Assembly (NCBI RefSeq): GCF_000016165.1
Contig: NC_009253.1
Coordinates: 1,832,332 to 1,896,331, forward strand
Reading direction: 5' to 3'
From: Desulforamulus reducens MI-1
Lineage (GTDB): Bacteria; Bacillota; Desulfotomaculia; Desulfotomaculales; Desulfotomaculaceae
DNA: 64,000 nt
Of the stretch, positions 49,381 through 57,373 are shown piece after piece (within the stretch, counting starts at the first letter, position 1; every line of letters begins with the position of its first letter). A model generated the notes under the pieces. It searched no databases, was not told the DNA's origin, and saw only the letters and a program-made list of their open reading frames with translations. The position numbers were made by a program, and so were the translations under genes.

Positions 49381-50283
49381 ATGGATAGTATTTTTAGCAT
49401 GTTTTTAAATGATTACTATATCCAGGTATTGACTATGCTGGGTATATATCTAATTGGTGCCCTAGGACTTAATTTAATAACTGGTGTAACTGGCCAACTA
49501 TCCTTTGGACATGCAGCCTTTTTAAGTATTGGGGCCTATACCTCAGCAATCTTTAGTGTGAAATTAGGAATGTCCTTCCCTGTTGCTATCATTGCTGGTG
49601 GTCTTATGTCTGGTTTTTGGGGTATATTACTGGGTTACCCTACCCTTCGGTTAACTGGTGACTATTTAGGTATTGCCACCTTAGGCTTTGGCGAAATTGT
49701 ACGAGTTGTTTTTCTTAACTTAAGTATCACTGGCGGCGCCCTGGGTATGGCAGGGATTCCCCGTAGCTCAAGTCTTACCGTGGTAATTTTAGTGGTTATT
49801 GTGACTGTCTGGGCTATGGTTCGATTAGAAAATTCTCGCTTTGGCCGATCGTTGTTAGCAATTCGGGAAGACGAAATTGCTGCCGAGGCCATGGGCGTTA
49901 ACATTACCACTTCAAAGATTACTGCCTTTGCCATAGGTACCTTCATTGCCGGAGTTAGCGGAGGATTATATGCCCACCTGCTAACCTATCTAAATCCATC
50001 GGATTTCGGTTTTCTAAAATCCTTTGAATTTTTAACCTTCGTTGTTTTGGGTGGGTTGGGAAGCATTCCTGGCGTTATTCTGGGCACTAGTATTTTGACA
50101 TTGGCACCTGAATTTCTACGTTTTATTGCTGACTATCGAATGATGGTTTATGGCTTACTGATGGTAGTAATGATGATTGTTCGCCCCAGAGGATTGCTGG
50201 GTGGTGTAAAAGTAAGCCGGATCTTAAATAAGAAATCTCTCCCAAAAAACAAAAACACATCTGCCACCGGCGGGGTCAACTAA
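49381..50283 (+). CDS. LIV-type ABC transporter permease (LivM-like)
   Basis: 300 residues with about nine membrane helices. It has GQLSFGHAAFLSIGAYTSA near residue 38, the coupling loop RSLLAIREDEIAAEAMGVN near residue 158 and GGLGSIPGVILGT near 224. It pairs with the LivH-like subunit to form the channel. A GTAGGT site precedes the ATG. Confidence 0.93.
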   Translation: MDSIFSMFLNDYYIQVLTMLGIYLIGALGLNLITGVTGQLSFGHAAFLSIGAYTSAIFSVKLGMSFPVAIIAGGLMSGFWGILLGYPTLRLTGDYLGIATLGFGEIVRVVFLNLSITGGALGMAGIPRSSSLTVVILVVIVTVWAMVRLENSRFGRSLLAIREDEIAAEAMGVNITTSKITAFAIGTFIAGVSGGLYAHLLTYLNPSDFGFLKSFEFLTFVVLGGLGSIPGVILGTSILTLAPEFLRFIADYRMMVYGLLMVVMMIVRPRGLLGGVKVSRILNKKSLPKNKNTSATGGVN

Positions 50284-50296
50284 TGGAGGCGAAGCA

Positions 50297-51067
50297 ATGT
50301 CAAAGGTAATTTTAGAATTAAACAGTGTGACCATCCGATTTGGCGGGCTTACTGCCGTTGACAATGTTAACATGAAAATAGAGCAGGGGACCATTCGGGC
50401 CCTTATCGGACCCAATGGAGCTGGAAAAAGTACAATATTCAATCTGATTACAGGCATCTATCCGCCATCCGCAGGGGAAATCTCTTTTTTAGGTGCTAGG
50501 ATCAGTGATCTAAAGCCCCATGCTATTACAGAAATGGGTATCGCCAGAACCTTCCAAAACATACGTTTATTTGATGAAATGACGGTATTGGATAATGTCA
50601 AAATAGGTCAGCACTGTCGAACTAAAACCGGTTTTCTTGGATCCATAATAAGGGGACCCAGCGTAAAGGCGGAGGAAAAGGCCATTACGGAGGCTTCTAT
50701 GGAGGCCCTAAAGTTAATGGAACTGGAACATAAAGCAGATGAATTGGCTATGAATTTACCCTATGGAGAACAGCGCCGACTAGAAATAGCTCGAGCACTG
50801 GCCACAAATCCAAAGCTTATTCTGCTTGATGAGCCTGCTGCTGGTATGAACCCACAGGAAAAAATGACACTTGTAGCTATGATACGAAAAATCCAAAGCA
50901 GGGGGCTAACTATTTTCTTGGTTGAGCACGATATGAAATTTGTTATGAATTTATCCGATCGCATCGCGGTTCTGGATTATGGCAGAAAAATTGCTGCGGG
51001 ATCTCCGGCGGAAATTCAGCGGGACCCAGCGGTTATTGCTGCTTATTTGGGAAAGGAAGTGGTATAG
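50297..51067 (+). CDS. LIV-type ABC transporter ATPase (LivG-like)
   Basis: 256 residues. Walker A GPNGAGKSTIFN near residue 38, signature region LPYGEQRRLEIARAL near 155, Walker B LILLDEPAAGMNP near 175. The GIARTFQNIRLF segment is typical of LivG. It drives the importer in the cytoplasm. GGAGGCG precedes the ATG. Confidence 0.93.
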   Translation: MSKVILELNSVTIRFGGLTAVDNVNMKIEQGTIRALIGPNGAGKSTIFNLITGIYPPSAGEISFLGARISDLKPHAITEMGIARTFQNIRLFDEMTVLDNVKIGQHCRTKTGFLGSIIRGPSVKAEEKAITEASMEALKLMELEHKADELAMNLPYGEQRRLEIARALATNPKLILLDEPAAGMNPQEKMTLVAMIRKIQSRGLTIFLVEHDMKFVMNLSDRIAVLDYGRKIAAGSPAEIQRDPAVIAAYLGKEVV

Positions 51068-51070
51068 CCC

Positions 51071-51778
51071 ATGCTGCTAGAAGTTAATGACCTACATGTT
51101 TCCTATGGGGCTATTCGTGCACTGAAAGGTGTTTCTTGTCAAGTGGGCGAAGGTGAAATTGTAGCGTTAATTGGTGCCAATGGTGCGGGGAAAACTACAA
51201 CCCTGCGCACCATTTCAGGTTTGATTCGGCCTCAGTCAGGTTCCATTACATATAAGGGAATTGCTATTACAAAAATGCCTCCTCATGAAATTGTTGGTCT
51301 GGGTCTGTGTCAAGTGCCGGAAGGAAGACGGGTTTTCACCAGAATGACAGTCATGGAAAATTTAGAGATGGGAGCGTATATACGAAAGGATAAGTCCAGC
51401 GTTAAAGAGGATATAAAAAAGGTATTTCAACGGTTTCCTCGTTTGGAAGAGCGCAAGGATCAATTATCGGGAACCCTTTCCGGTGGTGAACAACAGATGC
51501 TGGCAATGGGTCGAGCATTGATGTCTCGGCCTAATGTTTTGTTAATGGATGAACCTTCCATGGGATTAGCCCCTATGCTTGTTCAAGAAATATTTGCTAT
51601 AATAAAAGAAATCAATGAAACTGGGACAACAATTCTGTTGGTTGAGCAAAATGCTCATATGGCGTTATCCATTGCCCATAGGGCCTATGTGCTGGAAACC
51701 GGGGAGGTTGTTCTGGTGGGTCCTGCCAAAGATTTAGCTAATAACCCAGAGGTTCAAAAGGCTTATTTGGGTGAATAA
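51071..51778 (+). CDS. LIV-type ABC transporter ATPase (LivF-like)
   Basis: 235 residues. Walker A GANGAGKTTTLR near residue 36, CQVPEGRRVFTRMTVMENL (LivF signature), LSGGEQQMLAMGRAL near 138, Walker B LLMDEPSMGLAP near 158. It starts three bases after the LivG-like gene and ends the transporter operon. Confidence 0.93.
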   Translation: MLLEVNDLHVSYGAIRALKGVSCQVGEGEIVALIGANGAGKTTTLRTISGLIRPQSGSITYKGIAITKMPPHEIVGLGLCQVPEGRRVFTRMTVMENLEMGAYIRKDKSSVKEDIKKVFQRFPRLEERKDQLSGTLSGGEQQMLAMGRALMSRPNVLLMDEPSMGLAPMLVQEIFAIIKEINETGTTILLVEQNAHMALSIAHRAYVLETGEVVLVGPAKDLANNPEVQKAYLGE

Positions 51779-51787
51779 AACGGAAAA

Positions 51788-51817
51788 CTAAAAGTAGGAA
51801 ACTCTCCTACTTTTTAG
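51788..51817 (+). terminator. Terminator of the amino-acid ABC operon
   Basis: CTAAAAGTAGGA and TCCTACTTTTTAG form a stem of about 12 base pairs with loop AACTC and an internal T run. It lies ten bases after the last transporter gene. Confidence 0.9.
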
Positions 51818-51820
51818 CGT

Positions 51821-51836
51821 GTATACCACTGTATAC
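51821..51836. promoter_or_regulatory. Double GTATAC palindrome upstream of EBP 2
   Basis: GTATAC-CACT-GTATAC, itself an inverted repeat, lies 60 bases before the start of the second sigma-54 activator gene, directly after the terminator. It could be an operator for that gene. Confidence 0.35.
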
Positions 51837-51897
51837 AATATTATAAAAACAGGTAGAGTTATAAACTTTCTGATAGTGATATGACTGGGGTGATTAA

Positions 51898-53625
51898 ATG
51901 CATAAAGGTTTTTTAACTGTAAAAGAGATGTTGTATAAGGATCTTCTATCGGTTACTCCAGAAGAAACCATAGGTAAAGTTAGGGAAAAGGGTGTTCCGA
52001 ACCGTCCTGTTGTGCTGGCAATGGATGGTGATCGTTTAGTGGGAGTAATGCTTTGGAAGGATGTTATTAATCGTAAGCTCGAATCAGATGTGCTAGTGAA
52101 CCAAGTGATGAGAAGGGATTTTTCTTCTCTGGATGAAGAAGACCTTGAGAGGGAAATCTTGGCCTTTTTACCGGAACTTCGCTACCATGCCCTTGTTTGC
52201 CGAAATAATCAGGGAGATATATTAGGGGTTCTATCCTATGATCAGGTATTTCATGATCTTGCTTTACGAGTTTGTGAAACCGAAGCAAGGATTAATGCGG
52301 TTGTGGAAACTGTAGACGAAGCTGTATGTATTGTTGATAATAATGATATGGTTACCAGCTGGAACAGCCGTGCTGAAGAACTATATGGAATAAAAGCACA
52401 GGATATCATTGGCAAACCGATTTGTAGCTTTTTTACCAACCTGGTGGTAACCAGAGTGAATAAAGAGTGGCAGGAAATACGATCTCTACACCATCAACCT
52501 GTACCGGGTACCCACGTTTTAATAAATGCTACTCCTGTACGATTAGGACCTAAAGTGATAGGTGGTGTAACCGCTGAAAGGGATGTTACTGAGATAGTAC
52601 AACTGAATCAAAAATTAAACCAGGCCAGTTCTCAAGTGCAGCGTCTGGAAAAGGAAATTGATAAATTTTCTACCGACCGAAATCCCTTTGCTGCTGTCAA
52701 GGGTCACCATAAAAGATTGACAGAATTAATCAATGTTGCCAGAAAGGCAGCCTTAACCAGTGCTGTTGTGCTATTACGTGGGGAAAGCGGTACAGGCAAG
52801 GAATTGTTTGCTAAGGCAATTCATGAAGCAAGTCCCCGTATAGACAAAAAGTTTTGTGTTATCAATTGCGCCGCAATTCCCCCCAGTCTTTTTGAAAGTG
52901 AAATGTTCGGTTATGAGAGTGGTGCCTTCACAGGTGCCGATAAAAAAGGGAAAATAGGTGTGTTTGAAATGGCAGATGGCGGCACTTTGTTTCTAGATGA
53001 AATAAGTGAATTGCCGCTGGATATGCAAGTTAAGTTGCTCAGAGTTCTGCAAGATGGTGTATTCTTTAGAATTGGCGGTTCAACTCCCATAAAAGTAGAT
53101 GTAAGAATTATAGCTGCCACCAACCGTTCCTTGGAGGATATGATGGCCCATGGAACCTTCCGGGAAGACCTTTATTACCGTTTGAATGTCGTATCCTTGG
53201 AAATCCCACCCTTGCGCGAGAGAAGAGAAGACATTCCGGAACTGGTATACTTATTCTTACAAGAATTCAGTCAACTTTATAATAAGCAGATTTCCAAATT
53301 GGAGCCAGGTGTCATGGCTACCTTCTTGGCTTACTCATGGCCCGGAAATATTAGGCAGCTAAAGAATATCATCGAACGAATGGTTATCCTAACAGAGGGT
53401 GACACAGTTCTTGAAAGTGCCATTCCTGAATCATTAAAGCTGAGTTCCAGACAGGACCAAGCCACTGCTACCATAGGGTTGGCCTCAGTCACTGAACAAA
53501 CAGAACGGGAACTTATCATACGAACCCTAAAGCAGGTCAATGGCAATCGATCAGAAGCTGCCCGTATGCTGGGTATTCCTAGAAGTACACTATATTATAA
53601 AATGCATCAACTGGGAATTATGTAA
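51898..53625 (+). CDS. Sigma-54-dependent activator with CBS-like and PAS domains (EBP 2)
   Basis: 575 residues. A CBS-pair-like N-terminus (about 1-125: FLTVKEMLYKDLLSVTPEET, VNQVMRRDFSSL) is followed by a PAS domain (about 135-245). The AAA+ domain has GESGTGKE near residue 297, the sigma-54 loop GAFTGAD near 344, and a C-terminal Fis-type HTH (GNRSEAARMLGIPRSTLYYK). ATG after GGGGTGA. Immediately upstream of the oxidoreductase operon with its sigma-54 promoter, so it is the likely direct activator. The signal, possibly proline, is unknown. Confidence 0.9.
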   Translation: MHKGFLTVKEMLYKDLLSVTPEETIGKVREKGVPNRPVVLAMDGDRLVGVMLWKDVINRKLESDVLVNQVMRRDFSSLDEEDLEREILAFLPELRYHALVCRNNQGDILGVLSYDQVFHDLALRVCETEARINAVVETVDEAVCIVDNNDMVTSWNSRAEELYGIKAQDIIGKPICSFFTNLVVTRVNKEWQEIRSLHHQPVPGTHVLINATPVRLGPKVIGGVTAERDVTEIVQLNQKLNQASSQVQRLEKEIDKFSTDRNPFAAVKGHHKRLTELINVARKAALTSAVVLLRGESGTGKELFAKAIHEASPRIDKKFCVINCAAIPPSLFESEMFGYESGAFTGADKKGKIGVFEMADGGTLFLDEISELPLDMQVKLLRVLQDGVFFRIGGSTPIKVDVRIIAATNRSLEDMMAHGTFREDLYYRLNVVSLEIPPLRERREDIPELVYLFLQEFSQLYNKQISKLEPGVMATFLAYSWPGNIRQLKNIIERMVILTEGDTVLESAIPESLKLSSRQDQATATIGLASVTEQTERELIIRTLKQVNGNRSEAARMLGIPRSTLYYKMHQLGIM

Positions 53626-53631
53626 GAGTCT

Positions 53632-53662
53632 TGTCTAGACATAACTGTCATAAAGACTGACA
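53632..53662. promoter_or_regulatory. Candidate activator-binding palindromes (UAS)
   Basis: TGTCTAGACA (53632-53641) is a perfect palindrome. TGTCA-TAAAGAC-TGACA (53646-53662) follows with the same TGTC/GACA half-sites. They lie about 170-200 bases upstream of the -24 element, a normal distance for enhancer-binding proteins. Inference only. Confidence 0.4.
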
Positions 53663-53697
53663 CTTGTGCAGAAAATCATACTGTATTTATGATGATT

Positions 53698-53735
53698 ATC
53701 AAGAAAAACACGCATTGTTGCGTGTTTTTCTTGAT
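53698..53735 (+). terminator. Terminator of EBP 2
   Basis: ATCAAGAAAAACACG and CGTGTTTTTCTTGAT form a perfect 15-base-pair stem with loop CATTGTTG; the right arm contains TTTTT. It separates the regulator transcript from the sigma-54 promoter downstream. Confidence 0.9.
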
Positions 53736-53832
53736 TTTAAAACTTTTTAAATATTCTATATACTGACGAATGACTGATTTACCTTATGACTGGAGCAACA
53801 ACCTGTACACTCTGGGTGGAAATATGTCCTTA

Positions 53833-53850
53833 TTGGCACAATAATTGCTT
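53833..53850 (+). promoter_or_regulatory. Sigma-54 (-24/-12) promoter of the proline-oxidation operon
   Basis: TTGGCACAATAATTGCTT matches the sigma-54 consensus TGGCAC-N5-TTGC, with the invariant GG (53835-53836) and GC (53847-53848) exactly ten bases apart. The start codon of the first gene is 30 bases further on. No other site this good was found near the ABC operon. Confidence 0.85.
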
Positions 53851-53877
53851 TTTATATAACCAAGGAGGTATTGACCC

Positions 53878-54183
53878 ATGAGAATTGAAAAGCACCCCAT
53901 ACTAGAATTTAAATCCAGCAGCAAAATCAAATTTACTTATAATGGAAATGAATTGGAAGGTTACGAAGGTGAGACAATTGCTGCTGCCCTCCATGCTGCA
54001 GGTGTTCGAATTATGCGGGAAAGTGGACATTTACATCGTCCCAGGGGTTTGTTTTGTAATATTGGTAACTGCTCTTCCTGTTTGATGGTTGTTAACGGCG
54101 AACCCAATGTTCGGGTATGTGTAGAAAGGTTACGGGAGGGGATGGTCGTGGAGACCCAGAAGGGGAAGGGTGAGCTAAAGTGA
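53878..54183 (+). CDS. 2Fe-2S subunit of amino-acid dehydrogenase complex
   Basis: 101 residues, beta-grasp ferredoxin. FTYNGNELEGYEGETIAAAL is followed by four Cys in LFCNIGNCSSCLMVV and NVRVCVE. This corresponds to the N-terminal domain of sarcosine oxidase alpha, HcnA or dye-linked proline dehydrogenase small subunits. It would transfer electrons from the flavin subunits. AAGGAGGT precedes the ATG; its 3' end overlaps the next gene by four bases. First gene behind the sigma-54 promoter. Confidence 0.88.
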   Translation: MRIEKHPILEFKSSSKIKFTYNGNELEGYEGETIAAALHAAGVRIMRESGHLHRPRGLFCNIGNCSSCLMVVNGEPNVRVCVERLREGMVVETQKGKGELK

Positions 54184-55259
54184 AATACACCGAAGTAGCC
54201 ATTGTAGGTGGGGGACCCGCTGGTTTAACTGCTGCAATGAGTGCCGCTAAGTTAGGTGCGGAGGTTATCTTAATTGATCGAAATGATTATTTAGGGGGCC
54301 AACTGATAAAACAAACACACCGTTTTTTTGGTTCTAAACAACAGAGGGCATCGGAACGGGGTATTGACATTGCACGGGAGTTAAGTGACCAGGTTATGAA
54401 TATCCCGAATATACAGGTTATGACTGAAGCCACTGTACTGGGTTATTACGAAGACGGTGTATTACTGGTTGAGCAAAATAAAAAAATCATTACAATTCAT
54501 CCCAAAAGAATCGTTATTTCCACTGGCGGGGCAGAAAAGACATTGTTGTTTCCCAATAATGATTTGCCGGGTGTTTACGGTGCGGGGGCAGTCCAAACCC
54601 TTGTTAATGTTTACGGTGTAAAACCAGGCAAAAAAGTCCTGATGGTAGGTGCAGGGAATATTGGCGTCATTGTAAGCTATCAATTACTTCAGGCAGGCAT
54701 AGAGGTAGTTGCTATTATAGAAGCAGCACCTAAGATTGGTGCTTATTGGGTTCATGCTGCGAAAGTCGTCAGGGCCGGTGTCCCCATTTTGACCCGGCAT
54801 ACTATCGTCAAGGCCCATGGAGAAAGGGAAGTTAATGGTGCCACTGTGGTACGATTGGACGAAAACTGGCAGCCCATAACGGGCACCCAAAAGAAACTGG
54901 ATGTTGATGTTATCTGCTTATCCGTAGGGCTAACACCCCTGTCGGAATTGCTATGGCAAGCGGGCTGTAAAATGGTCTATGTTCCTGAATTAGGTGGCAA
55001 TGTGCCCCTGCGGAATGAACATCTAGAAACCTCAGTACCTGGTATCTACGTAGCCGGCGATGTTGCAGGGATTGAAGAGGCCTCTGCAGCTATGATGGAG
55101 GGATCCTTAGCAGGTTTAGAGGCAGCTGCCAGCCTTGGCTATACCAGTGAAACATTGCAAGAAAATCTAAGGGATGTATTAGAACAATTAAAGGGTTTAC
55201 GATCAGGTTCTGTGGGAGAAAAGATACGCAAAGGGATGGAACAAGTCAGTCTAGGGTAA
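54180..55259 (+). CDS. FAD/NAD(P)-type oxidoreductase subunit (HcnB / PDH alpha-like)
   Basis: 359 residues. FAD-binding VAIVGGGPAGLTAAMSAAKL at the N-terminus, with LGGQLIKQTHRFFG. A second Rossmann motif, VLMVGAGNIGVIV, is near residue 155, and a closing YVAGDVAGIEEAS near residue 290. No redox-active CxxC, so it is not a thioredoxin reductase. Relatives carry a C-terminal BFD domain; here that part is a separate gene at 55896. Role: electron-transfer or NAD-linked flavin subunit of the complex. Confidence 0.87.
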   Translation: MKYTEVAIVGGGPAGLTAAMSAAKLGAEVILIDRNDYLGGQLIKQTHRFFGSKQQRASERGIDIARELSDQVMNIPNIQVMTEATVLGYYEDGVLLVEQNKKIITIHPKRIVISTGGAEKTLLFPNNDLPGVYGAGAVQTLVNVYGVKPGKKVLMVGAGNIGVIVSYQLLQAGIEVVAIIEAAPKIGAYWVHAAKVVRAGVPILTRHTIVKAHGEREVNGATVVRLDENWQPITGTQKKLDVDVICLSVGLTPLSELLWQAGCKMVYVPELGGNVPLRNEHLETSVPGIYVAGDVAGIEEASAAMMEGSLAGLEAAASLGYTSETLQENLRDVLEQLKGLRSGSVGEKIRKGMEQVSLG

Positions 55260-55263
55260 TCAG

Positions 55264-55370
55264 AATGATTTCCTAAATCAAGGAAAACACTTTGCGATAT
55301 GCACAAGGGCAACCAAGGCTGGGGTGCCCCTCGGAAGATAGTGCCAGCCCAAGCTTTCCCAAGGAGCTGA
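55264..55370. repeat. Structured intergenic repeat, copy B, inside the operon
   Basis: It fills the 141-base gap between the FAD and 4Fe-4S subunit genes. It has the hairpin TTTCCT..AGGAAA, the core AAGGGCAACCAAGGCT (55305-55320) and closing CCAGCCCAAGCTTTC. GTGCCCCTCGGAAGATAGTGCCAGCC aligns with copies A and C, so at least three copies exist in 64 kb. It would be transcribed within the operon mRNA. Confidence 0.65.
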
Positions 55371-55400
55371 TAAATAATTGATTGCTAGGAGTGATATCCC

Positions 55401-55895
55401 ATGTTGCCACAAGACGGTATTGTAAGACCGGAAGATGTGGCCTCTGTTTTACCCCCGGAGGAACGTCTGGCCCAAGGTCCGGTGGCCATTGCCGAGTGCT
55501 TTCAAAACATTCCCTGTGACCCCTGCTATCACAACTGTAAGCAGGGAGCAATTCAAGAGTTTAAAGAAATAAACGATCGCCCCCAAATTATATTTGACAA
55601 ATGCAACGGTTGCGGTACCTGCATGAGTCGCTGTCCAGGCCTTGCCATATTTGTAGTGGACGCTACTTTTTCCGACTCAGAGGCTATAGTCAAGATTCCC
55701 TATGAATTTTTGCCGATTCCGGATGTCAATGAAACCGTCACAGCTATTAACAGAGCCGGTCAGGCAGTGGGAGAGGCAAGGGTCGTACGTGTTCAAAACA
55801 CTAAGGTTCAGGACCGAACTGTCATTGTATGGTTAGCTGTACCCAAAGAATTAATGCTGGAAGTACGGCATTTCAAAGTCAGGGGGGTGCAGTAA
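55401..55895 (+). CDS. 4Fe-4S ferredoxin-type subunit
   Basis: 164 residues. Two cluster motifs: ECFQNIPCDPCYHNCKQGAI near residue 35 and CNGCGTCMSRCPGLAI near residue 73. About 80 further residues form an unassigned C-terminal domain. It would carry electrons between the flavin subunits and an external acceptor. GCTAGGAGTG precedes the ATG. It sits between the FAD subunit and BFD-type genes, as in multi-subunit proline or hydroxyproline dehydrogenases. Confidence 0.85.
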   Translation: MLPQDGIVRPEDVASVLPPEERLAQGPVAIAECFQNIPCDPCYHNCKQGAIQEFKEINDRPQIIFDKCNGCGTCMSRCPGLAIFVVDATFSDSEAIVKIPYEFLPIPDVNETVTAINRAGQAVGEARVVRVQNTKVQDRTVIVWLAVPKELMLEVRHFKVRGVQ

Positions 55896-56195
55896 ATGAG
55901 TCAAAAGGATGAAAATGACGTTACCATCCTCTGTCGCTGTGAAGATATAACCATTGAAGAAGTACGTTCTTATATTCAACGGGGAATCACCGATTTAGAA
56001 CAATTGAAGAGGTTATTAAGGGTAGGTATGGGTCCCTGCCAGGGCAGAACCTGTACTCCCTTATTAGTAAATGAATTGGCCAGAGCTACCGGGCAGGAAA
56101 TAAAAAGGATTCACCTGACGGTATTCCGTCAACCAACTACCCCTGTAAAGCTGGGGGTTCTGGCAGGAGGTACCGATCATGAAGAAAACAGCTGA
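55896..56195 (+). CDS. BFD-type 2Fe-2S subunit
   Basis: 99 residues. The bacterioferritin-ferredoxin-like domain is seen in CRCEDITIEEV (near 14) and VGMGPCQGRTC (near 44), giving four Cys for one [2Fe-2S] cluster. In many homologous dehydrogenases it is fused to the FAD subunit; here it is a free gene. It starts immediately after the 4Fe-4S gene stop and overlaps the next gene by 17 bases. Confidence 0.87.
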   Translation: MSQKDENDVTILCRCEDITIEEVRSYIQRGITDLEQLKRLLRVGMGPCQGRTCTPLLVNELARATGQEIKRIHLTVFRQPTTPVKLGVLAGGTDHEENS

Positions 56196-57327
56196 TTATG
56201 TTGTCATTGGGGGTGGCGTGATTGGTTGTTCCATTGCCTATCATTTAGCCCAAAAGGGCGCTAAAAACATTGCATTAATCGAAAAAAAATATCTTACCAG
56301 CGGTGCCACCGGTCGTTGTGGTGCAGGAGTAAGGATGCAATTTGGTACTGAAACAAACTGTTTGCTTGCAAAACACAGTGTAGAACTCTTTGAAAATTTG
56401 GAAGAAGAGCTGAGTTATGACGGTAGTATTGAGTTCAAGCAGGGTGGCTATTTGTTGCTAGCCTATACCGAAAAAATGGTTGAACAATTTCATAAAAATT
56501 TGGGCATACAGCATCAACTTGGTATACCATCCAGTTGGGTAACTCCGGAGGAGGCAAAGGAAATTGTCCCCTATTTAAATACCCAGGGATTGTTGGGTGC
56601 TACTTTCTGCCCAAAGGACGGTCATTGTAATCCCTTTAAAACCACCGATGCCTATGCCAAAGCTGCCCAGAAGCTGGGAGTAGAGATTATGACCTACACC
56701 GAAGTTACTGAATTGTTAGCCCAGGAAGGCCGGATAAAAGGGGTTAGAACCAGGGAAGGCATTATTGAAACGCCTGTGGTCATTCTATGTGCCGGGTCCT
56801 ACTCTCGGGATTTAGCAGCAACCATCGGCATAGAATTACCAATTACCCCTGAACGACACCAGATTCTTGTGACTGAACCAGTGGAAAAGATGCAGGAACC
56901 GATGGTCATGAGTTTTTATCATGGACTTTACTGTCAGCAGGTTCCCCATGGTGGCTTTGTGATGGGTCTTGGTGACCCCAATGAGCCCAAGGAATACAAT
57001 TATAACGGTAGTTGGCAATTTCTTCATGAAATGGCAGCTAAGGCCACCTTTATATTGCCTCCATTGGCCAATTTAAGGGTGGTACGTCAATGGGCAGGTC
57101 TATATGACTTAACTCCCGATCGTCAACAAATCTTGGGCAGTGTTCCCGGTTGTGAAGGATTCCATCTTGCCGCAGGCTTCTCTGGTCATGGATTTATGAT
57201 TGCGCCCATGACAGGCAAATTAATGGCAGAACACATTCTAGGAGAACCCACCAGCTTACCCATTCAAATGTTTGATTTCAGCCGCTTCGAGCGTGGGGAC
57301 CTATTTATTGAACCTTCGGTGGTATAG
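56179..57327 (+). CDS. DAO-family FAD-dependent amino-acid dehydrogenase (proline dehydrogenase beta-like)
   Basis: 382 residues. FAD motif VIGGGVIGCSIAYHLAQKG at the N-terminus, SGATGRCGAGVR near residue 43, and the C-terminal AAGFSGHGFMIAPMTGKLMAE typical of DadA, sarcosine oxidase beta and archaeal dye-linked L-proline dehydrogenase beta subunits. It is the probable catalytic subunit oxidising a secondary amino acid. The P5C dehydrogenase gene next to it favours proline or hydroxyproline. Glycine, sarcosine or opines cannot be excluded. It overlaps the BFD gene. Confidence 0.87.
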   Translation: MKKTADYVVIGGGVIGCSIAYHLAQKGAKNIALIEKKYLTSGATGRCGAGVRMQFGTETNCLLAKHSVELFENLEEELSYDGSIEFKQGGYLLLAYTEKMVEQFHKNLGIQHQLGIPSSWVTPEEAKEIVPYLNTQGLLGATFCPKDGHCNPFKTTDAYAKAAQKLGVEIMTYTEVTELLAQEGRIKGVRTREGIIETPVVILCAGSYSRDLAATIGIELPITPERHQILVTEPVEKMQEPMVMSFYHGLYCQQVPHGGFVMGLGDPNEPKEYNYNGSWQFLHEMAAKATFILPPLANLRVVRQWAGLYDLTPDRQQILGSVPGCEGFHLAAGFSGHGFMIAPMTGKLMAEHILGEPTSLPIQMFDFSRFERGDLFIEPSVV

Positions 57328-57373
57328 TCCCACAGAAAGTTAAGATAAAAAATGAATTTTTAAGGAGGATTCC

